A model generated the notes under the pieces. The model ran no database searches. It was not told the DNA's origin and saw only the letters and a list, made by a program, of their open reading frames with translations. A program made the translations under genes and the position numbers. Of a stretch of 64,000 bases of DNA, positions 16,234 through 24,338 are shown piece after piece (the stretch's first letter is position 1; each line of letters opens with the position of its first letter). Location: assembly GCA_016235815.1 (NCBI GenBank), contig JACRIM010000010.1:46321-110320 (forward strand). Reading direction: 5' to 3'. This stretch comes from Planctomycetota bacterium (GTDB lineage: Bacteria; Planctomycetota; Phycisphaerae; UBA1845; UTPLA1).

Positions 16234-16908
16234 TCATTGGCACATAAATATTACCGAAGGGTTTGTCGGAAATGCGATACCGGGCCATATCTTTCTTGCC
16301 AAGTTACTTGCTTCTGAATACGTCTCGCGAGTAGAAATGACCTCTATCAAGGCATCATCTGCGATGCCGCTCAATGTGTAATAGGGTTCCTCGAAGGCTT
16401 CATCAAATGGATAGTCCTCGCAGGAGTAGGCAATCCCGATGTTCCCATCAACCGAATCACGAACTGACTGAACGCGAATATGCGTAAATGGCGAGCCTCG
16501 ACCGGGATTGACTGACGTGACATTGACGGGGGCTCTAAGTTCGTCAGATACAAATATCGGTAGCTTGAGGTTAACCGCGATCCTTAGGCAGTCGTCGTAA
16601 TCGAACCCATCAATCGCGAGGATGTCAATTTCATCGACACAAGCCTTACCAAAGACTTCTTCCAAGAGATATGGCCACACTTCGTCAGTTTCCGCGAATG
16701 CGACGTGGCGGCAGGCCCACAGCTCAAAGTGGTTTGCAACTCGCATGCATACTCGCATCAACTCATCATATCCGTTGTAATGCTCGTTCAGTTGGATGCT
16801 TGGATTTTGCTTCTCGAACTCTTCAAACGATCGCCAAAGTGAAAGTGCAGCGGCGAATACTGCAGCTGGATCAATCTGATCTTGGATGTTATCACCAATT
16901 GTGCTCAT
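16234..16908 (-). CDS. Hypothetical protein
   Basis: A 224-residue acidic, soluble protein that I do not recognise. It has no signal peptide or membrane segment. It is rich in Glu, Asp and aromatic residues (FELWACRHVAFAETDEVWPY; EDYPFDEAFEEPYYTLSG). Base composition is clearly AT-richer than the flanking core genes, and the gene sits next to an HNH endonuclease gene and a broken XRE regulator, so it belongs to an acquired island. Start ATG 16908 has GGAGCTACC upstream. Confidence 0.7.
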   Translation of the reverse strand: MSTIGDNIQDQIDPAAVFAAALSLWRSFEEFEKQNPSIQLNEHYNGYDELMRVCMRVANHFELWACRHVAFAETDEVWPYLLEEVFGKACVDEIDILAIDGFDYDDCLRIAVNLKLPIFVSDELRAPVNVTSVNPGRGSPFTHIRVQSVRDSVDGNIGIAYSCEDYPFDEAFEEPYYTLSGIADDALIEVISTRETYSEASNLARKIWPGIAFPTNPSVIFMCQ

Positions 16909-17059
16909 GGTAGCTCCGATTTCGTCTAAGAGTTCTCAATTCGCATGCCAATGGACGCGGTAGATTTCAGTTGTTAAGTTCAGATACGTGTATCGCGAAT
17001 CGAAGAGTGTGTGCTGTAAGTAGATGACTGACCGTGCGAAAGTCTAGGAGGATCACTCG

Positions 17060-17872
17060 ATGTCGACTGCTCGACGAGTCTTGTGGAGTCGGGCGCACTC
17101 CCTGATCGCGCTTAACCTGTATTGCAAACTTCCGTTTGGTAAACTCCATAAAGGCAATCCGCTGATCAAGGAAGTTTCCGCACTGATGGGACGCACCCCA
17201 AGCAGTTTGGCGATGAAGTTGTGTAATTTTGCATCGCTTGATCCTGTCTTGCGAGCGCGCGGCATCAAAGGACTGCCGCAAGTCTCGAACAACGATAAAG
17301 CGATCTGGTCCGAGTTTCATAGAGATATTGAAACGCTCGCGCCAGAAAGCGAGCAACTTCTTCATCGACTCTTTACCGACAACGATGACCTTGAAATTGA
17401 CTTGCTTGAGCGCGATCGTGTTCGTTTCGAACCCACGCAGCGCATCCCAAGCGGAATGAGGGTTACGGAGGCCACGGCGACAACTCGGGTTCGTCGCGGA
17501 CAACAGTTTTTTCGGCAATCTATTCTTAATGCCTATGGTGTGCGGTGCTGCATCAGCGGCATCAACGTTCCGCGATTGCTTATCGCGAGCCATATCAAGC
17601 CGTGGAATGCGTTTCCCGACGAGCGGCTCAATCCCAAGAATGGTCTGTGCCTTTCGAGTATTCATGATGCTGCTTTCGATTCCGGACTGATTACCTTGGA
17701 TGAAGAGTGGTGCGTTGTAGTCAGCAAGTCCATCAAGAAATACCTCCCTCAGTCGATGTTGCAACGGTGCATTGTTCGTTATCACGGGAAGCCAATTCGA
17801 ATGCCGGAAATGCTTGCGATGCCAGACCAACACTTCCTTGGATACCATCGCGAAAAGATATTCATTAGCTAA
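17060..17872 (+). CDS. HNH endonuclease-domain protein
   Basis: A 270-residue protein with an N-terminal helical region (about 1-140; ALMGRTPSSLAMKLCNFASL) and a C-terminal HNH nuclease domain. The domain shows CCISGI, then ASHIKPWNAFPDERLNPKNG and LCLSSIHDAAFDSGLI, the His-Asn-His pattern of a large group of solitary restriction-like endonucleases. AT-richer than core genes. GGAGGA lies 7 bases before ATG 17060. No methyltransferase is nearby, so cognate modification is not apparent; a defence or mobile-element role is inferred. Confidence 0.85.
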   Translation: MSTARRVLWSRAHSLIALNLYCKLPFGKLHKGNPLIKEVSALMGRTPSSLAMKLCNFASLDPVLRARGIKGLPQVSNNDKAIWSEFHRDIETLAPESEQLLHRLFTDNDDLEIDLLERDRVRFEPTQRIPSGMRVTEATATTRVRRGQQFFRQSILNAYGVRCCISGINVPRLLIASHIKPWNAFPDERLNPKNGLCLSSIHDAAFDSGLITLDEEWCVVVSKSIKKYLPQSMLQRCIVRYHGKPIRMPEMLAMPDQHFLGYHREKIFIS

Positions 17873-17878
17873 GTGCCA

Positions 17879-18043
17879 TCACCCTTTACCAGCCGCCGTG
17901 ACTCGTTCGCATTTGCTGATGAACGACTGCGTGCATCCGAGGCGTTTGGCCAGTTGGATCTGCGTGAGGCCGGAGGCTTCGCGTGCCCTGCGCAATTCCC
18001 GAAGGAGTGTCTGGTAGTCCTTCGAATAGATGGATTTCTCTAT
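17879..18043 (-). pseudogene. Remnant of an XRE-family DNA-binding regulator
   Basis: The minus strand encodes a recognisable Cro/C1-type helix-turn-helix: SIYSKDYQTLLRELRRAREA then SGLTQIQLAKRLGCTQSFIS, followed by KCERVTAAGKG and a stop. The natural start would be at the codon before EKSIYSK, but that codon is ATA, and no ATG, GTG or TTG lies upstream in frame for over 100 bases. The C terminus ends just after the HTH, where intact relatives continue for 20 or more residues. Both ends are therefore damaged; it probably once regulated the neighbouring island genes. Confidence 0.6.
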
Positions 18044-18423
18044 GCGGGCGTTCCGGCAACCGGTGGGATGGTCGATTCCGTTATCGAATAGTCCAAAATC
18101 GACTATCGGATTGGCAGGGGGATGGGGTGTGAAATTGGCGATCGAATTCGAGGCGGGACCGACGGGTGGTTCGTGTTTGGGCGCATGAGTTGGTAGGGGA
18201 GCGGAACCCCCACCCTATCGGCGCCGCCTCCGTGGTTGTGGGTTAGGTGGGTTCGGGAAGAACCCACCCTACGCGGAGCGGGCGGGGGCTATGAGATTTC
18301 ACGATTTGAGATTGGTGGGGGATGGGTGGGGGGAATCTCGTGCAAATGAAACCCGTCATACACAGGCGGGATGGCTGAGCCACAATGGAGTGCGAGAGGG
18401 GACTCATGCACCAGTGGCCATAG
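18044..18423. other. Intergenic region with palindromic tag
   Basis: No gene is supported here. The stretch holds a perfect 8-base inverted repeat, GGTGGGTT/AACCCACC, at 18246-18268, preceded at 18197-18216 by a related run of GGGGAGCGGAACCCCCACC. These look like dispersed repeat tags, not regulatory sites of a neighbouring gene. Confidence 0.5.
18246..18268. repeat. Short palindrome (GGTGGGTT...AACCCACC)
   Basis: Inverted arms of 8 bases around a 7-base loop. It lies in the same non-coding tract as the 35-bp repeat array and appears to be one of several palindromic tag families in this genome. Confidence 0.6.
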
Positions 18424-18634
18424 AACACAGGTTGGAAACCTGTGCCACAGGTCTTTGGAACACAGGTTGGAAGCCTGTGCCACAGGCCCCCGGGAACACA
18501 GGTTGGAAACCTGTGCCACAGGTCTTTGGAACACAGGTTGGAAACCTGTGCCACAGGTCTTTGGAACACAGGTTGGAAACCTGTGCCACAGGCATTTGGA
18601 ACACAGGTTGGAAACCTGTGCCACAGGGCCTTGG
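18424..18634. repeat. Six head-to-tail copies of a 35-bp palindromic repeat
   Basis: Six contiguous units (35, 36, 35, 35, 35, 35 bases) of AACACAGGTTGGAAACCTGT followed by GCCACAGGTCTTTGG. The core ACAGGTT/AACCTGT is an inverted repeat, so each unit can fold as a hairpin. Copies differ at only a few positions, mostly in the last 8 bases. There are no unique spacers. The array ends about 30 bases before the promoter of the crotonase gene. Confidence 0.92.
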
Positions 18635-18667
18635 CTGACTCCGTTTCTATCAGCGGGGTCGATTTGC

Positions 18668-18673
18668 TATACT
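18668..18673 (+). promoter_or_regulatory. Candidate -10 element of the crotonase leader
   Basis: TTGCTATACTGG contains TATACT. It lies about 175 bases before the crotonase start and immediately before a GC-rich structured leader. The same GCTATACTGG core occurs upstream of the bactofilin and CAP-lipoprotein genes. Confidence 0.5.
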
Positions 18674-18679
18674 GGTCCC

Positions 18680-18787
18680 CTCTGGAGGCCCCGCGTTCTG
18701 CGGGGTGGGCGATGTGGATGGTGGACTGTCCGGGTCGGCCGTGCGCCGGCGGGCGGTTGCCGAATGGTAGTTTCAAGACCCGTTTTT
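18680..18787 (+). ncRNA. Structured leader or small RNA with terminator-like end
   Basis: Downstream of the TATACT element the sequence forms a hairpin CCCCGC/GCGGGG (18689-18705), and CGGGTC (18731-18736) pairs with GACCCG (18777-18782) directly before a TTTTT run. That is an intrinsic terminator geometry with inner stems. GTTTCAAG (18770-18777) could instead pair with CTTGAAAC (18816-18823), just upstream of the ribosome site. The layout suggests attenuation of the crotonase gene, or a separate small RNA of about 105 bases. I match it to no known riboswitch or housekeeping RNA. Confidence 0.4.
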
Positions 18788-18847
18788 CATCCGTCGCGGC
18801 GGATGTCACAGGGGCCTTGAAACCTGTTCTTAAGGAAACGATGACGC

Positions 18848-19633
18848 ATGGGCACTGAAATTCGCTACGAGCAGTCCGGCCCGATTGGCCGCATTACGTT
18901 TATCAGCCCGAACGGGATCAACCTGCTGTCGGTCCCGCTCATGGTGGAGCTGGAGGCCAAGCTGGCGGAATTGCGGAACGTGCCCGGCGTGCGCGTGCTG
19001 ATTCTCACCGGCGAGGGCAAGACCTTCATCGCGGGGGCGGACATTGCCGAGATGTCCACCGCTCCGGGCGACTATGGCCGGGCGTTTTCGCAGCGCGGGC
19101 AGCGGTGCATGAACATGCTCACCAAGTTCGAACATTGCGTGACCATCGCGGCGATCAACGGGCCTGCGCTCGGCGGCGGATGCGAAGTGGCGCTGGCGTG
19201 CGACCTTCGCGTGATGGCCGAGGAAGCGCGGATTGGTTTCCCTGAGGTGAAGCTGGGGCTTATTCCGGGGTGGGGCGGAACACAGCGGGCCTTTGCACTC
19301 ATGGGGCCGGCGCGGGCGCGGCACATGCTCTTCACCGGTGAACATATCAGCGGGCGACAGGCGGCCGACTACGGACTGGTGAATGAGGCCGTGGCGCTGG
19401 GCGAACTCGTGCCGACGGCCGAGCGATTGGCGAAGCAGATTCTCTCGAACGGCCCTGGCGCGGTGCGATTGGCGAAGCGCGTGTTCTGCAACGAGGAGAC
19501 GAGCTGGCTGGAGAAGGGTCTGGCCGGCGAGGCGGAGGCGTTTGGCGAGGCATTTCTGAATGATGAGGCGCGCGAGGGGCTTCGGGCGTTTCTGGAGAAG
19601 CGGCAGCCGAGTTGGTCGTTGCAGGAGGCGTGA
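18848..19633 (+). CDS. Enoyl-CoA hydratase/isomerase (crotonase) family protein
   Basis: A 261-residue crotonase-fold enzyme acting on acyl-CoA thioesters. Visible are the oxyanion-hole strand KTFIAGADIAEM, the second oxyanion-hole motif INGPALGGGCEVALACD, and the catalytic-Glu region RIGFPEVKLGLIPGWGGTQR, which keeps the Glu of PEVKLGLIP and so favours hydratase activity. Length and order fit enoyl-CoA hydratase well. AAGGAA sits 9 bases before ATG 18848; an overlapping upstream ATG (18841) opens only a five-codon frame that ends over the start. A structured leader precedes the gene. Confidence 0.9.
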   Translation: MGTEIRYEQSGPIGRITFISPNGINLLSVPLMVELEAKLAELRNVPGVRVLILTGEGKTFIAGADIAEMSTAPGDYGRAFSQRGQRCMNMLTKFEHCVTIAAINGPALGGGCEVALACDLRVMAEEARIGFPEVKLGLIPGWGGTQRAFALMGPARARHMLFTGEHISGRQAADYGLVNEAVALGELVPTAERLAKQILSNGPGAVRLAKRVFCNEETSWLEKGLAGEAEAFGEAFLNDEAREGLRAFLEKRQPSWSLQEA

Positions 19634-19639
19634 TGGTGT

Positions 19640-19658
19640 CACCGGCTATTAGCCGGTG
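19640..19658. repeat. Palindrome after the crotonase gene
   Basis: CACCGGCT/AGCCGGTG arms separated by ATT, six bases after the stop codon and between convergent genes. It may serve as a transcription-ending hairpin (no T run) or be a dispersed palindromic tag like those at 53299-53387. Confidence 0.6.
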
Positions 19659-19687
19659 CCACACAGTTGGACACATCCACGCACGAA

Positions 19688-20839
19688 CTATTCCATTGTC
19701 TTGATAAACGCAATGCCGCTGCCGTTGTGGGGGCTGGCGAAGGGGGCGACTTTCCAGCCGAAGAATTCGGGGTCGCGGCCCTGGGCGACGGAGTGGCCGA
19801 CGACGGTTCCGAGTACCGCGCCCATCACGACATCGCTTAGGTAGTGTTCGCCGTCGTCGATTCGCTCGATGCCGGCGAGGGTGGCGAGGCCGTAGAGCGG
19901 GATGCCGACGAGGTGGCCATAGGCCTCGTGCATGACACTGGCGAAGACGAAGCTGCTGGAGGTGTGGCCGGAGGGGAAGGTGCCCCATTCGCCGTTGGGG
20001 GCGCGATCCCAGGAGGCAGTTTGGCCGACCATGACGGTGAGGCCGTTGATGGTGAGGGCGGAGAAGAGAGTCTTGCCGACTTCGTAGGTTTTGTCGTCCA
20101 TGGTCTGCTGGCCGAGGAGGTACCACGCGCCGGCGAGGGCGAAGTGGGTGGCGGGGTTGCCGATGGCGCCGAAGGCATCGCGCAGGTCGTCGTTATTGAA
20201 GATGTGATCGGGCGTCTGGAAATCGTGGTGGCGATTGATGCGATGTTCGACGGTGGAGTCGGGGCCGGACTCTTGAATGGCGAGGCTGCCGCCGTAGGCC
20301 GTGCCGAGGATGACGAGATTGAGCGGGTTGCCGTAGACGCGCTTGGTGTCGCGCCAGAGGTCGCAGGGCATCTCCTTAACATCGCGCTTGACGGTCTGCC
20401 AGAAGCTCTTGAGCGGCGGGCGGCGGAGGTATTTGTCCTCTCGTTCGGTGGCGAGTGCATCGCTCTCGTGTGCATCGCTGGTGCTGACGGGTGGAGGTTC
20501 GTCCATGTCGGAGAGGGTGAGGGCGCGATTCCAGGAGTCGGAGAATTGCTCGCGCGCTATGCCGTTGTTTTTGCTCAGAGACCCCGCCTCGCCACGGCGA
20601 GTCGCCTTCGGAGACCTAGCCCTCCCCTTCGCAAGGGGAGGGGACTCATTGGAAGCGGATGCTGGAGAGTTTGCGTCGGACGCCATCGAATCGATCGACG
20701 CATGCATTGGCATGTCTGTGGGTTGCAACCGCGATTCCTCGATTCGGGCGAGGCGGTCGTTGAGGTCGATCGGCGGGGCGGCGCGGTAGGCGCAGCCGAG
20801 CGAAAGGAAGAGCACGAGGAGAATGAACGTCCGTGTCAT
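19688..20839 (-). CDS. PAP2-family phosphatase lipoprotein
   Basis: A 383-residue lipoprotein (lipobox FLSLGC) with a C-terminal PAP2/acid phosphatase domain. The phosphatase motifs are PSGHTSSSF (motif 2) and ERIDDGEHYLSDV (motif 3, with His and Asp of the catalytic dyad). The family dephosphorylates lipid phosphates or undecaprenyl pyrophosphate outside the membrane. The N-terminal third is a long linker that includes a peptide (PPLAKGRARSPK) encoded by a dispersed palindrome at 20620-20643, so the linker seems tolerant of insertions. It is convergent with the crotonase gene. Confidence 0.85.
   Translation of the reverse strand: MTRTFILLVLFLSLGCAYRAAPPIDLNDRLARIEESRLQPTDMPMHASIDSMASDANSPASASNESPPLAKGRARSPKATRRGEAGSLSKNNGIAREQFSDSWNRALTLSDMDEPPPVSTSDAHESDALATEREDKYLRRPPLKSFWQTVKRDVKEMPCDLWRDTKRVYGNPLNLVILGTAYGGSLAIQESGPDSTVEHRINRHHDFQTPDHIFNNDDLRDAFGAIGNPATHFALAGAWYLLGQQTMDDKTYEVGKTLFSALTINGLTVMVGQTASWDRAPNGEWGTFPSGHTSSSFVFASVMHEAYGHLVGIPLYGLATLAGIERIDDGEHYLSDVVMGAVLGTVVGHSVAQGRDPEFFGWKVAPFASPHNGSGIAFIKTME
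20620..20643. repeat. Dispersed palindrome CCCTCCCCTT-AAGGGGAGGG, copy 1
   Basis: CCCTCCCCTTcgcAAGGGGAGGGG lies inside the PAP2 lipoprotein coding sequence and is read in frame. Other copies are at 32820, 45669 and 49544. Confidence 0.85.
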
Positions 20840-20913
20840 GGGTCGTCCTCGAAGGGGTTTGAATTTCGCGGCCAGTGTATCGCGCCGGATCAGTCAATCA
20901 AACCTATCGGCTG

Positions 20914-22638
20914 TTACGGGGCGGGCTTCCCCGGTTTTTCGTCCTTTTGCTTCGTAGAATCGCCGATGATCTTCGCCGCGGCGACGTCTTCCATGCGGCT
21001 GAGGTCGGTCCAGAGGGTGCCGTTGCCGGCGTGGAAGAACTTGATCGAGGCCGGGTCGAAGTTTTCGGCAAAGGTGTAGAGGTTGTAGGCCTTGGCGCTG
21101 CCGAAGGCGTCGACCAGCATCTTGTAGCCCTGCGAATCGGCGGATTTCTTCATCCGTTCGATGTCGGCGCGGGCCTGGCCCATGATCTCGGTGCGCTTGG
21201 CATCGAGCTGGGCGACTTGTTGCTGGATCGTCGCGACTTCGAGACCGGCCTGTGCCTCGATCTCGGCGGCAAGCTTGTCGCCCTCGGCCTCGATGTTGGC
21301 GACGCCGATGCGCGATTCGGCGCGGATGGTCTCGCGGGCGATGTCGACCTTTTTCTTGGATTCTTCAAGCAGGGCCTTGGCCGTGGCGGCGTCGCGTTGC
21401 TTCTCCTTGGTAATCTGTTTCTCCTTGGCGATGTAGCTTTCCTGAATGGTGCGTTTCAGATCGTCGGAGACGTGGTCGCCGCGGGCATCCGGCGGCTGTA
21501 CTTCAATTTCGCGAACGAGGGCGAGTAGGACTTCGATGTTTTTCTGCCGGCAGACGCGCTGCAGCTCGACTTTGAGATCGCGCTGGAACTTCTCGCGTTT
21601 CTCGCCCTGAATGAAATCGCGGGCGGCGTAGGTCGAGCCGATGTTGCGGCAGATGGAGCGAAGCTGCGGCTCGATGACCTTGTCGATGACGCCGTTGGTG
21701 TTGCCGAACTGATTGATGGTGTGGGCGGCGTGGCGCGGGTCGATGCCCCAGACAACCGTGACGCCGACGCGAATGAGGAAGCCGGTGTCGGACGGGAATG
21801 AGATTTGGTAGTTTGATTCCTTGGGATCGCTGGAGGTGGAGAACTCGTTGAAGCCGATTTCGATGAGGGTGATTTTCTGGACCTTGGGGTTGATGAAATA
21901 GACGCCGGGCTGGAGGACGTCTTCCAGTGTGCCGCGTTCGCCGGGCTTGGCGAGGGGTCGGACGTAGCTGATGGCTTGTGTCGACGCGGGTCGGGTTGTC
22001 GTCGCGGTGTTGTCGTCCTCCAATTCGGGGAGCATTTCGGTGACTCGCTCTTCGGGGGCCTTGCCAAAAAGGTTGGTCACGACGCCGACGAATCCGGCGG
22101 GGATGATGGTCGCGGGGTGAAGTTCGACCTCGTAGACATAAGGATTCAGCTTATACGTGCCGGGTGTGAGGACTTCCTCGAGGATGCCTGCGTAATCCGA
22201 ATCGCGCTTTACGAGTACCTGGCCGTTCGGTGGGGCCTTGCCGATGCGCCGGGTCACGACGCCGATCATGGGAAACTCGCCGTTGGGTCGGAAGTTGCCG
22301 TCGCGAATTCGCTCGCGGGCACGACTGCTGATGGTGTGGATCCATTCCCACGTCGTTGGGTTGCCGGCGGGAATGACGGTGAGGTTCTTCAGTTCCCACT
22401 CATAGCGGTAGGGGTCGCGGAAGTGCCGTCCGGGGCCGAGGACTTCAAATTCGATGCCCTTCTGGCCGGGCTGCGTGGCGACGAGTTGGCCGGGCGGGAG
22501 TGAATCTCCCATTTTTCGGATGAGGACAGCGCACTTATCCGGTGGCACGGAGATGCGACAGGTGAACCAGACCAGTGCGGTGAGGCCGGTCGATGCGGCG
22601 ACGACGATGGCGATAAAAAGTCGGAGCTTGAGGGACAT
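20914..22638 (-). CDS. SPFH/Band 7 domain membrane protein (second of pair)
   Basis: A 574-residue flotillin/prohibitin-type protein. After one N-terminal membrane segment come repeated beta modules of the type LTPGTYKLNPYVYEVELHPA then IIPAGFVGVVTNLFG, followed by the SPFH domain (VGVTVVWGIDPRHAAHTINQ; IVDK/VIEPQLRSICRNIGSTYA) and a long Glu/Lys/Ala-rich coiled coil (about 400-520). Its ATG overlaps the stop of the upstream SPFH gene (TGATG), so the two are translated together and probably form a hetero-oligomeric membrane ring or scaffold. Confidence 0.88.
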   Translation of the reverse strand: MSLKLRLFIAIVVAASTGLTALVWFTCRISVPPDKCAVLIRKMGDSLPPGQLVATQPGQKGIEFEVLGPGRHFRDPYRYEWELKNLTVIPAGNPTTWEWIHTISSRARERIRDGNFRPNGEFPMIGVVTRRIGKAPPNGQVLVKRDSDYAGILEEVLTPGTYKLNPYVYEVELHPATIIPAGFVGVVTNLFGKAPEERVTEMLPELEDDNTATTTRPASTQAISYVRPLAKPGERGTLEDVLQPGVYFINPKVQKITLIEIGFNEFSTSSDPKESNYQISFPSDTGFLIRVGVTVVWGIDPRHAAHTINQFGNTNGVIDKVIEPQLRSICRNIGSTYAARDFIQGEKREKFQRDLKVELQRVCRQKNIEVLLALVREIEVQPPDARGDHVSDDLKRTIQESYIAKEKQITKEKQRDAATAKALLEESKKKVDIARETIRAESRIGVANIEAEGDKLAAEIEAQAGLEVATIQQQVAQLDAKRTEIMGQARADIERMKKSADSQGYKMLVDAFGSAKAYNLYTFAENFDPASIKFFHAGNGTLWTDLSRMEDVAAAKIIGDSTKQKDEKPGKPAP

Positions 22639-24218
22639 CAGCGTCGTCCTCCTTTCCCGGAAGTGTCGGGTGTTTGGAAGTCGCGGAAGACGTCGGCGAG
22701 CGGGCCGTCCGTTGTGGTGAGTATTTCGCGAATGGAGGGCGCGACTTTCTGATAAAAGAAATGCTGGGCGTAGAGGTAGCCGTCGCCGAATGCGCTTACG
22801 GCGGACTTGAGTGGTTCGGCGCGGGCCTTGTAATTAAAGAGGATGACGTTGGCCTCGGCCTCGCCGCGCGAGCGGATGGCGGCGGCTTCTTTTTCGGCGG
22901 CATCCAGCGTGAGCTTGGCGACAGCGAACTCGCGGTTGGCCTTGGTGACGGCGACGTTCTTTCGTTGTTCGGCCTCCTTGGTGACGGTGACGACCGTGGT
23001 GCGCATTTCGCCGAGGGCGCTGTTCTGCTTTTGCATTTCCTGTTGTTCAACGAGGCGGGCCTCGGACTTGGCTTCTTCGATCTGGTTTGTGTAACGGTCG
23101 ATCTCCTGGTCGGCTTGTTCGCGCTGGCTGATCAGCGAGGCGATTTCGGCGGGGGGCTTGATGTCGCGGACGAGGGCGGAGCGGATGTCAATGCCCTGCG
23201 TCCAGCAATCGTTCTTCAGTTCGGAGAGCAGTTTGTCCTGAAAGGCGGCGCGGGTCTTTCCACTGATGAACTCGCGCGTCTGCAGTTTTGAGCCTTGAAT
23301 GCGGGCGAGGCTGCGAACATTCGGCAGAATAATTTTGTCGAGGATATCGCGCTTGTCGCCGTACGCTACGGTGACTTCAGCGACGTGGTCGGGGCGAATG
23401 GCCCACTCGATGGTGCCTTCGATGGTGATGGTGAAGCTGTCCGACGATGGGAAGTGAATGGCGTCGTCGCCGACCATGTCACACTTCTGGCTGCGGACGT
23501 CAACGATGTCGATCTGCTTCAGGTAGGGGTTGATGTATTCCAATCCGGGCGGAAGGGTGGCGCGTTGGACGCCCTTCTCACCAGGCTCGACGACGTAGCG
23601 ATTTTTACGCACGGGGTCAGCGCCGGACAGAAGTGTGACCACGCCGACGTGCCCTTCCGGGATGGCGATGGCCGGAAACTTCTGCACTTCATAGGCATAC
23701 GGATTTATGTTGTGTCGGCCGGGCATTAGCACATCCGCGACGGGTCCGCGTTCGTCGGGAAGGGTGGCGACGGTTTTTGGGAAGGGGAGGGGTTTGCCGA
23801 ATTTTCGGATGAGGACGCCGATCTCGGTCTGCTTGATGAACGTGGCGGGCACAATCTCGCGTCGATAGGTATAGGGGTTGAACCAGTAGCGACCCTCGCC
23901 GAGGACTTCGAAGGAGATTCCCTTGTAGTCGTCGCGGACGTCCGCTTCGGATTCACCTGTTTTCTTGGCGATGCCGGCAACAAGCTCGGGATAAAGGATG
24001 ACCTGATCGCTGAAATCGGAGCGCAACTCGGTCGGGAGATTCTGGCCGGATTTTCGCATGAGGATCAGGATGTTGTTGGACGGGACCTCAATGCGGACGA
24101 CAAACCAGAAGAAGCCGGTGACGAGGACAAGCACCGCGACCAGGAATCCGGCAAGGCCTCGCGGGCGAAACCGTGAAAACTGGGGCAATCGACCTAGTGG
24201 TGGGGGTGAGTCATGCAT
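22638..24218 (-). CDS. SPFH/Band 7 domain membrane protein (first of pair)
   Basis: A 526-residue SPFH protein with one membrane segment (GLAGFLVAVLVLVTGFFWFV), beta modules (GRYWFNPYTYRREIVPATFI; GRHNINPYAYEVQKFPAIAI), an SPFH domain (ITIEGTIEWAIRPDHVAEVT; KIILPNVRSLARIQGSKLQT) and a coiled coil with a Gln/Glu-rich stretch. Start ATG 24218 is fixed by AGGAGGA 6 bases upstream; the frame runs open further but without coding character. Paralogue of the next gene, to which it is coupled. Confidence 0.88.
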   Translation of the reverse strand: MHDSPPPLGRLPQFSRFRPRGLAGFLVAVLVLVTGFFWFVVRIEVPSNNILILMRKSGQNLPTELRSDFSDQVILYPELVAGIAKKTGESEADVRDDYKGISFEVLGEGRYWFNPYTYRREIVPATFIKQTEIGVLIRKFGKPLPFPKTVATLPDERGPVADVLMPGRHNINPYAYEVQKFPAIAIPEGHVGVVTLLSGADPVRKNRYVVEPGEKGVQRATLPPGLEYINPYLKQIDIVDVRSQKCDMVGDDAIHFPSSDSFTITIEGTIEWAIRPDHVAEVTVAYGDKRDILDKIILPNVRSLARIQGSKLQTREFISGKTRAAFQDKLLSELKNDCWTQGIDIRSALVRDIKPPAEIASLISQREQADQEIDRYTNQIEEAKSEARLVEQQEMQKQNSALGEMRTTVVTVTKEAEQRKNVAVTKANREFAVAKLTLDAAEKEAAAIRSRGEAEANVILFNYKARAEPLKSAVSAFGDGYLYAQHFFYQKVAPSIREILTTTDGPLADVFRDFQTPDTSGKGGRR

Positions 24219-24338
24219 GGGACGTCCTCCTAACAGGAGACTGTGCGGCGCGGCCGGGGAAAGGTCAAATGGGCGGCAATGGATTGTCGGGGGCATCGGC
24301 GCGGCGTAAGATGCGGGCGAGGTAAAGGGTCTACACTG

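Noticed and set aside
18424..18634. CRISPR array
   Set aside because: The repeats touch each other; there are no unique spacers and no cas genes nearby. It is a tandem repeat array.
18680..18847. Known riboswitch or SRP/6S RNA
   Set aside because: The conserved SRP tetraloop region and known aptamer motifs were looked for and not found; left as an unassigned structured leader.
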